A DNA stretch of 64,000 nucleotides from Streptomyces caniscabiei (GTDB lineage: Bacteria > Actinomycetota > Actinomycetes > Streptomycetales > Streptomycetaceae). Position 1 is the stretch's first letter. Each line of letters starts with the position of its first letter. Both the position numbers and the translations under genes were made by a program. Positions 58,607 through 64,000 of the stretch are shown here, piece after piece. The notes beneath the pieces are model-generated. The model did no database searches. It worked only from the letters and a program-made list of their open reading frames with translations, and had not been told where the DNA came from. Location: contig NZ_JABXWI010000004.1 in NCBI RefSeq assembly GCF_014930365.1, forward strand, positions 248,001 through 312,000. The letters are read 5' to 3'.

Positions 58607-60433
58607 ATGAACGAGGACGACAGAGGCCCCGGAAGACGAGTCGTCGACGGGCGCTTCGAGTTGGAGACCCGTCTCGGCGGGGGTGGGATGGGGACCGTCT
58701 GGCGGGCCAGGGACCTGGTGCTGCACAGGCTCGTGGCCGTCAAGGAGGTCCGCCCGCCCGACCGGGACCTCGCCGAGTACGACCCCGAGGGCGCGCGGAC
58801 CCTGCGGGAGCGGGTGCTGCGCGAGGCCAGGGCGCTGGCCCGCATCGACCATCCGAACGTCGTCACCATCCACCACATCGTCGACGGCGGTGAGGGCACC
58901 TACCCGTGGATCGTGATGGAACTGGTCAGCGGCGGCTCGCTGGCCGACCGGCTGGCCGAGGGCCCGATGCCGCCGGCCGAGGCCGCACGGCTCGGCCGGC
59001 AGGTGCTGGGCGCGCTGACCGCCGCGCACGACGCCGGCATCCAGCACCGGGACGTCAAGCCGGCCAACGTCCTGCTGCGTCCCGACGGACGTCCCGTCCT
59101 CACCGACTTCGGTATCGCGGCGATCCGCGAGACGAGCGGCCTCACCGCCACCGGCTCCGTCATCGGAACGCCGGACTTCATGGCACCGGAACGCATATCG
59201 GGGCAGGAGGGCGGGTCCGCCTCCGACCTGTGGTCGCTGGCGATGATGCTGTACGCCGCCGTGGAGGGCCACCACCCGCTGCGCCGGGGCTCCACCCTGG
59301 CCACGCTCGCCGCGGTCCTCAACGACGACGTGGCGCCTCCCCGGCACGCCGGTGCCCTGGGCGACGTCCTGATGAGCGTGCTCGTGCGGGACCCGGCGGC
59401 ACGGCCGTCGGCGGCCGAACTGGACCGGCGACTCGCCGAGGTCGAGTCGGGGCCGGCGGGTCCGACGGGACCGGCCGTGTGGGACGAGCCCACGTCGTAC
59501 CCGCTGACCCCGCCGACCCCCGCCACCGGGGTCGGGACGGGCGCCCCGGGTACGACGCATGTCACCGCGGCGGGCTTCGGTCCGCCGCCGGCGCTGACAC
59601 CCTCGGTCCACCCGCCGTTCGACCGGACCCCACCCATGCACACACCGCCGGGTCAGCCGCCGCTGGTCCAGTCGCTGCCGGGGAAGGTGTCGTACCAGCC
59701 GGTGACCGCGCCCGTGAACGGGGCACAGCGGCGCGGGCCGCGTCTCGGCGCCCTGCTGAGCATCTCGGGCGTGTCGCTGGCCGGTGTCCTGGTCCTGCTG
59801 TGGTGGCTGCTGCCCCTCGACGACACCGGTGACGCGAACGCCACCGTCCAGCCGACCAGGTCGACCTCGACGTCGCAGTCCCAGTCGCAGTCGCAGTCGC
59901 AGGCCGCCGCCACGCCGACCGACGACGCCTCACCGACCGAGGCCCCGGAGACGGAGCAGCCGGACGACGTCGTGACCGGCGGCATGCTGACCCCGGACGG
60001 CATCCGCACGGCGATCAAGGCGTTCGAGAAGGAGACCGGCCGCGACCGGTACGGGGACTTCTCGGTCTACCCGGACTATGTGTCGGCCCAGCTCATGGTC
60101 GACGGCAGTGACACCAAGTACGACACCTACACCTACCGCCCGGGGCGGGGCGTGGAGAAGGGCATCATCAAGGGCACCCTCGCCGGCGGCGAACAGCCCG
60201 TCAGCCTCGACGACTTCGACTGGGACAAGGTCCCCGCACTCCTGAAGCAGGCGGAGAAGAAGCTCAACGTCCCCGATCCGGTGAACCGTTACCTGCTGGT
60301 GCGACAGCCCAACGACATCTTCGACACTCCGGCCGGGATGGCCGTCTACCTGAGCGACGAGTACAACCAGTCCGGATATCTGGAGGCCGACCCGAACGGC
60401 AAGGTGACCCGCGTGTACCCCGCGGCGGGCTGA
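58607..60433 (+). CDS. Transmembrane Ser/Thr protein kinase (PknB type)
   Basis: 608 residues from ATG 58607 (in-frame ATG 58595 possible; no strong RBS for either). Kinase domain is about 17-275: glycine loop ETRLGGGGMGTVWRARD, Lys46 in LVAVKEV, catalytic IQHRDVKPANVLL, and LTDFGIAAI. A Pro-rich juxtamembrane stretch leads to one membrane helix (about 385-405, SGVSLAGVLVLLWWLLPL). Then comes a (Ser-Gln)-rich linker (TSQSQSQSQSQ) and an extracytoplasmic domain of about 150 residues of unknown fold. It lies 47 bp after narI on the same strand and may be read through from it. It lacks PASTA repeats, so the ligand is unclear. Confidence 0.9.
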   Translation: MNEDDRGPGRRVVDGRFELETRLGGGGMGTVWRARDLVLHRLVAVKEVRPPDRDLAEYDPEGARTLRERVLREARALARIDHPNVVTIHHIVDGGEGTYPWIVMELVSGGSLADRLAEGPMPPAEAARLGRQVLGALTAAHDAGIQHRDVKPANVLLRPDGRPVLTDFGIAAIRETSGLTATGSVIGTPDFMAPERISGQEGGSASDLWSLAMMLYAAVEGHHPLRRGSTLATLAAVLNDDVAPPRHAGALGDVLMSVLVRDPAARPSAAELDRRLAEVESGPAGPTGPAVWDEPTSYPLTPPTPATGVGTGAPGTTHVTAAGFGPPPALTPSVHPPFDRTPPMHTPPGQPPLVQSLPGKVSYQPVTAPVNGAQRRGPRLGALLSISGVSLAGVLVLLWWLLPLDDTGDANATVQPTRSTSTSQSQSQSQSQAAATPTDDASPTEAPETEQPDDVVTGGMLTPDGIRTAIKAFEKETGRDRYGDFSVYPDYVSAQLMVDGSDTKYDTYTYRPGRGVEKGIIKGTLAGGEQPVSLDDFDWDKVPALLKQAEKKLNVPDPVNRYLLVRQPNDIFDTPAGMAVYLSDEYNQSGYLEADPNGKVTRVYPAAG

Positions 60434-60455
60434 CCCGGCACCCGGGGGTGCCGGG
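60434..60455. terminator. Hairpin between the kinase gene and pgm
   Basis: CCCGGCACCC (60434-60443) pairs with GGGTGCCGGG (60446-60455). It lies immediately after the kinase stop and 44 bp from the convergent pgm stop, so it can serve both. Confidence 0.75.
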
Positions 60456-60498
60456 GGCGGCGTTCCACCCCGCCCGCACGCCCCCGGGTGCCCGCGCG

Positions 60499-62139
60499 TC
60501 AGCCGCCCAGGGCCGTGAGCACCACCGACCTGGCCTCGTCCTGGACGCGGCGCAGGTGGTCCGGGCCGAGGAAGGACTCGCCGTAGATCTTGTAGACGTC
60601 CTCCGTGCCCGAAGGACGGGCGGCGAACCAGGCGTTGGCCGTGGCGACCTTGATGCCGCCGAGGGCGGCGCCGTTGCCGGGGGCTTCGGTGAGGACCGAG
60701 GTCACCGGCTCACCGGCGAGGGTGTCGGCGGTGACCTGGCTCGGGGACAACTTGGCGAGCAGCGCCTTCTCCTCGCGGGACGCCGGGGCGTCGACGCGCG
60801 CGTAGGCGGGGGCGCCGAACCGTTCGGTGAGCTCGGCGTAGTGCTGCGAGGGGGTCTTGCCGGTGACGGCCGTGATCTCCGAGGCGAGCAGCGCCAGGAT
60901 GACGCCGTCCTTGTCGGTGGTCCACACCGACCCGTCGCGGCGCAGGAAGGACGCGCCGGCCGACTCCTCGCCGCCGAAGCCGAGGCTGCCGTCGGACAGG
61001 CCGTCCACGAACCACTTGAAGCCGACCGGGACTTCGACCAGCTCGCGGCCGACGTCCGCGGCGACCCGGTCGATCATGCTGGACGACACCAGGGTCTTGC
61101 CGATCCCGGCGCCCGCCGGCCACTGCTCGCGGTGCGAGAAGAGGTACGAGATCGCCACGGCCAGATAGTGGTTGGGGTTCATCAGGCCCCCGTCCGGCGT
61201 GACGATCCCGTGCCGGTCGGCGTCGGCGTCGTTGCCGGTCGCGATGTCGAACCGGTCGCGCCGCTCGATGAGGGAGGCCATGGCGTACGGGGAGGAGCAG
61301 TCCATGCGGATCTTGCCGTCCCAGTCCAGCGTCATGAAGCGCCAGGTGGGGTCGGTGAGCGGGTTCACCACCGTGAGGTCGAGCCGGTGCTGATCGGCGA
61401 TGCGGCCCCAGTAGGCGACCGAGGCGCCGCCGAGCGGGTCGGCGCCGATGCGTACGCCGGCGGCACGGATCGCGTCCAGGTCCAGGACGCTCGGCAGGTC
61501 CGCCACGTAGGCCCCGAGGAAGTCGTGGCGGCCGGTGCCGGGGGCGGCCAGGGCACGGGCGTACGGGATGCGCCGTACGTCCTTCAGGCCGCCCGCGATG
61601 ATGTCGTTGGCCCGGTCCTGGATCCAGGAGGTCGCGTCGGAACCGGCCGGTCCGCCGCTCGGCGGGTTGTACTTGAAACCGCCGTCGGCGGGCGGGTTGT
61701 GCGACGGGGTGACCACCACGCCGTCCGCGAGGCCGGACGTACGGCCGCGGTTGTGGGTGAGGATGGCGAGCGAGACCGCCGGAGTGGGTGTGTAGCCGTC
61801 GGCCTGGTCGATGAGGACGGTCACGTCGTTGGCGGCGAAGACCTCCAGTGCCGTGATCCGCGCGGGCTCGGAGAGGGCGTGGGTGTCGGCGCCGAGGAAG
61901 AGGGGGCCGTCGGTGCCCTGGGCGGCGCGGTATTCACAGATGGCCTGGCTGGTGGCGGCGATGTGGTCCTCGTTGAACGCCGCCGCGAGGGAGGAGCCGC
62001 GGTGTCCCGAGGTGCCGAACGCCACCCGCTGCCCGGGATCGGCCGGGTCGGGATGGAGCGCGTAGTACGCCGTGACCAGACGGGCCACGTCGATGAGGTC
62101 CTCGGGCCCGGCGACCTGTCCCGCTCGCGCGTTCTGCAT
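60499..62139 (-). CDS. pgm: Phosphoglucomutase (alpha-D-glucose phosphate-specific)
   Basis: 546 residues from ATG 62139 (GGAGCGGGGAA upstream), the same length as E. coli Pgm. [20 protein letters not shown] is the N-terminal signature. [20 protein letters not shown] has the phospho-serine loop, [14 protein letters not shown] the metal-binding loop, and [12 protein letters not shown] the sugar-binding loop. [16 protein letters not shown] is the phosphate-binding C-terminal loop. It interconverts glucose-1-P and glucose-6-P. No island palindrome is seen upstream, so it may lie outside the regulon. Confidence 0.95.
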   Translation of the reverse strand: MQNARAGQVAGPEDLIDVARLVTAYYALHPDPADPGQRVAFGTSGHRGSSLAAAFNEDHIAATSQAICEYRAAQGTDGPLFLGADTHALSEPARITALEVFAANDVTVLIDQADGYTPTPAVSLAILTHNRGRTSGLADGVVVTPSHNPPADGGFKYNPPSGGPAGSDATSWIQDRANDIIAGGLKDVRRIPYARALAAPGTGRHDFLGAYVADLPSVLDLDAIRAAGVRIGADPLGGASVAYWGRIADQHRLDLTVVNPLTDPTWRFMTLDWDGKIRMDCSSPYAMASLIERRDRFDIATGNDADADRHGIVTPDGGLMNPNHYLAVAISYLFSHREQWPAGAGIGKTLVSSSMIDRVAADVGRELVEVPVGFKWFVDGLSDGSLGFGGEESAGASFLRRDGSVWTTDKDGVILALLASEITAVTGKTPSQHYAELTERFGAPAYARVDAPASREEKALLAKLSPSQVTADTLAGEPVTSVLTEAPGNGAALGGIKVATANAWFAARPSGTEDVYKIYGESFLGPDHLRRVQDEARSVVLTALGG

Positions 62140-62297
62140 TTCCCCGCTCCTCCGCAAAGGTCGACCGTTGAGTACGGAGCTCATTCTCCCCTGCCGGGCC
62201 CGTCGGGACGCACGCGCACCGGGCGCCCGTTGTGACCGTGCGCGGCGGGTGCGACGATACGGGTCGGTGAGCGACGGGACAGCGAAGGGACGTCGAC

Positions 62298-62945
62298 GTG
62301 AGGCACGAGGACCAACGGCCGCCCGCCGCCGTGCTGTTCGACGCGCTGGGACCCGCCTACGAGAAGGCGTTCGCCCATGCTCCCGCCCATCTGTCCGCCC
62401 TCCGGTGGCTGATCGAGCGACTGCCGCCGGCCGCGCGGACGCTGGACGTGGGCAGCGGCACCGGGCGGCCGACGGCGGCCTCGCTGGTCGAGGCGGGCCA
62501 CTCCGTGGTGGGCGTGGACGTCTCGCCCGTCATGGTCGACATCGCCGCCCGGCAGGTTCCCGGGGCCGAGTTCCGCCGCGGCGACATCCGCGATCTGCCC
62601 CTGGACGCCGACGTGTTCGACGGCGTGTGCGTGTTCTTCTCGCTGCTGCAGATGACCCGTGCCGAGCAGTCGGCGCTGACGCGGCGCCTCGCCCGCGCCC
62701 TCCGGCCGGGTGGGCATCTGGTGCTGGCCACCGTGCCCGCGGACGTGGAGGGCGTCGAGGTGGTCTTCATGGGCCGGCCGGTCCGCGCGACCAGCTTCGC
62801 CGCGGAGGGCGTCGTCGCCATGGTGGAGGCGGCGGGGCTGACGGTCCTGTCCCGCCACGACGCCGTCTTCACCCCGGACCATCCGGACGCCGGTCCCGAA
62901 CCCCATCTCTTCCTGTACTGCCGACGCGACGGGACCGGCGACTGA
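62298..62945 (+). CDS. Class I SAM-dependent methyltransferase
   Basis: 215 residues from GTG 62298 (GAAGGGA upstream). Motif I is [20 protein letters not shown], followed by [20 protein letters not shown] (motif post-I) and [18 protein letters not shown]. The substrate cannot be inferred. It diverges from pgm with about 160 bp between the starts. The first residues ([16 protein letters not shown]) suggest the small-molecule type. Confidence 0.88.
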   Translation: MRHEDQRPPAAVLFDALGPAYEKAFAHAPAHLSALRWLIERLPPAARTLDVGSGTGRPTAASLVEAGHSVVGVDVSPVMVDIAARQVPGAEFRRGDIRDLPLDADVFDGVCVFFSLLQMTRAEQSALTRRLARALRPGGHLVLATVPADVEGVEVVFMGRPVRATSFAAEGVVAMVEAAGLTVLSRHDAVFTPDHPDAGPEPHLFLYCRRDGTGD

Positions 62946-62998
62946 GGACCGGCGGCGACTGAGGCGCGGACCCACCGCGCAAACTCCCACCTCCGTGT

Positions 62999-63051
62999 CG
63001 ACGCTCACAGTCGCGCCGACTCGCACCGCCGCGCCGACGCTCACGGTCGCG
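62999..63051. repeat. Pair of 17-bp direct repeats
   Basis: CGACGCTCACAGTCGCG (62999-63015) and CGACGCTCACGGTCGCG (63035-63051) differ at one base and begin 36 bp apart. The second overlaps the 3' end of the MerR-type gene. Confidence 0.7.
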
Positions 63052-64000
63052 TCGTCGCGGAGAGCGGGACGAGCGTGGTCACCGCGTCGTGCAGTCCGGA
63101 CGGCCGCAGCAGTTCCTCCGGGGTACGGCGCCCCCACCCCGGGCCGCACAGCAGGACGGGACTGTGTCTGCGCGCTCCCCTGATCCCCCAGCGGGTCGCC
63201 GCGACGCGCTGGGCCAGCGACAGGGCGGCGGTGGGCCGCGACTGCGCCCACAGCGCGACCGCGGCCGGGGCGACCCGTCGTACGGCTCCCTCCAGTGCCT
63301 CGGCCGGGACCGCCCCACCGAGCATCAGCACCGGGACGTGCCGCTCCGCCAGCGCGGCGGCGAGCGCCTCCAGCGGCAGCGTGTGGTGTTCGTCGGGCAG
63401 GCAGGCCAGCAGGACGGGCGCGGCCTGCCCGGGCGGCGGCGCCGAGAGGTACACGTGCCGCAGCGTGGTGGAGATGTGCCAGGACAACAGGTGCTCGACC
63501 TCCACGTACCGGTCGCCGGAGGACTCCCACTTGCGGCCGACCGCGCGCAGGGTGGGCGCCATCACCTCCTCCCACGCGACGACGAGCCCGTGGGCGCGCA
63601 CCACGGCCCGGAGTTGTTCCTGCACGGCCGCCGCGTCCAGCCGGACGGCGGCACGGGCCAGACCGCGGCACTCCTGGCGCACGTCGCCCAGGGGCAGGGC
63701 GGAGGCCGGGGAACGACCGCGCCGCGCCCACACACTCGGGGCGGCGCGTTCGGGTGGCGCGTCGGGTACGGGCGGCGCGTCGGGTACGGGCGAGCCGGCC
63801 GGTTCGGGCGGCGGGACGAGGGCCGGGGGCCCGGCCGGTTCGGCATGGTCGACGTCGCCTGCGCGCGCGGCCGGTGGGACGACGGTCATCTCGGCGGCGG
63901 CTCGCCCCCGGGCCCGCTCGATGGCGGCGCGGGCAGCCTCCGCCGGGGGCACTCCCGCTGCCGTCAGCCGGCACATCTCCTGCAGCATCGCCACGTCGTC
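63041..64000 (-). CDS. MerR-type regulator with cobalamin-binding domain (N-terminus cut by window edge)
   Basis: About 320 residues are visible; the MerR helix-turn-helix lies mostly beyond 64000. The visible start AMLQEMCRLTAAGVPPAEAA is the end of a MerR DNA-binding domain with its dimer helix. A Pro/Ala-rich linker with repeated PVPDAPP units follows. A B12-binding cap (WEEVMAPTLRAVGRKWESSG, EVEHLLSWHISTTLRHVYL) precedes a Rossmann-like domain (VLLACLPDEHHTLPLEALAA, VPVLMLGGAVPAEALEGAVR). The LitR/CarH family uses adenosylcobalamin as a light sensor. The strict His of the E/DxHxxG loop appears as PDEHHTLPLEA here. Confidence 0.85.
   Translation of the reverse strand, partial: DDVAMLQEMCRLTAAGVPPAEAARAAIERARGRAAAEMTVVPPAARAGDVDHAEPAGPPALVPPPEPAGSPVPDAPPVPDAPPERAAPSVWARRGRSPASALPLGDVRQECRGLARAAVRLDAAAVQEQLRAVVRAHGLVVAWEEVMAPTLRAVGRKWESSGDRYVEVEHLLSWHISTTLRHVYLSAPPPGQAAPVLLACLPDEHHTLPLEALAAALAERHVPVLMLGGAVPAEALEGAVRRVAPAAVALWAQSRPTAALSLAQRVAATRWGIRGARRHSPVLLCGPGWGRRTPEELLRPSGLHDAVTTLVPLSATTRP

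Overview
The window reads as a chromosomal segment of a Streptomyces or close relative: very high GC, Streptomyces-type ribosome binding sites, GTG starts, and family matches throughout. Its content resembles the hypoxia/dormancy island that S. coelicolor places under the OsdKR two-component system (osdKR near SCO0203-0204, nar2 near SCO0216-0219, recalled from memory). It is also the counterpart of the DevR/DevS (DosR) regulon of Mycobacterium tuberculosis. Shared hallmarks are tandem universal stress proteins (USPs), CBS-BON proteins, an Acg-type nitroreductase, an Rv1733c-like membrane protein, pyridoxamine-oxidase-fold proteins, GAF-GAF sensor kinases with a DevR-like regulator, and nitrate respiration genes.

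Layout. 1-2010: a gene end, a DUF4389 membrane protein, and decayed pieces of a hydrogenase-maturation protease, hypF and a hemerythrin-like gene. 2011-9742 (minus): flavodoxin, CBS-BON protein, PatA-type protein acetyltransferase, GH65 enzyme, GAPDH. 10015-15850: CBS-BON protein, PPOX-fold protein, broken USP, Acg nitroreductase, phosphoribosyltransferase-hydrolase fusion, Hsp20 fragment. 16010-23742: PAS/PP2C regulator, small monooxygenase, and a LacI-controlled sugar ABC transporter with PfkB kinase; this block has none of the island's regulatory palindromes. 23767-31170: kinase, response regulator, PPOX-fold protein, zinc dehydrogenase, Rv1733c-like protein and a second kinase. 31375-47823: PPDK, five tandem-USP genes or operon members, STAS protein, phosphoketolase, PPK2, second zinc dehydrogenase, DoxX-like protein, pyruvate formate-lyase (interrupted by an amber codon) with its activase, and carbamate kinase. 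48009-60433: small membrane protein, cyclic-nucleotide-binding protein, frameshifted CBS-BON gene, NarK, NarGHJI, Ser/Thr kinase. 60499-64000: phosphoglucomutase, methyltransferase and a cobalamin-binding MerR-type regulator cut by the window edge.

The genes fit an anaerobic survival programme. Nitrate respiration supplies an electron acceptor. Phosphoketolase, pyruvate formate-lyase, PPDK, GAPDH, PPK2 and carbamate kinase handle acyl-phosphate, pyruvate, PPi, polyphosphate and carbamoyl-phosphate. USP and CBS proteins would sense nucleotides, and PatA would tune acetyl-CoA metabolism. The unifying signal is a 14-bp palindrome close to GGGCCGNNCGGCCC, usually as two copies with centres 20-23 bp apart. 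It lies in nearly every promoter gap of the island and has the same geometry as the M. tuberculosis DosR box (GGGACTWWAGTCCC core). The island is also eroding: pflB, one CBS-BON gene, one USP gene, hsp20 and the hydrogenase-maturation genes are broken.
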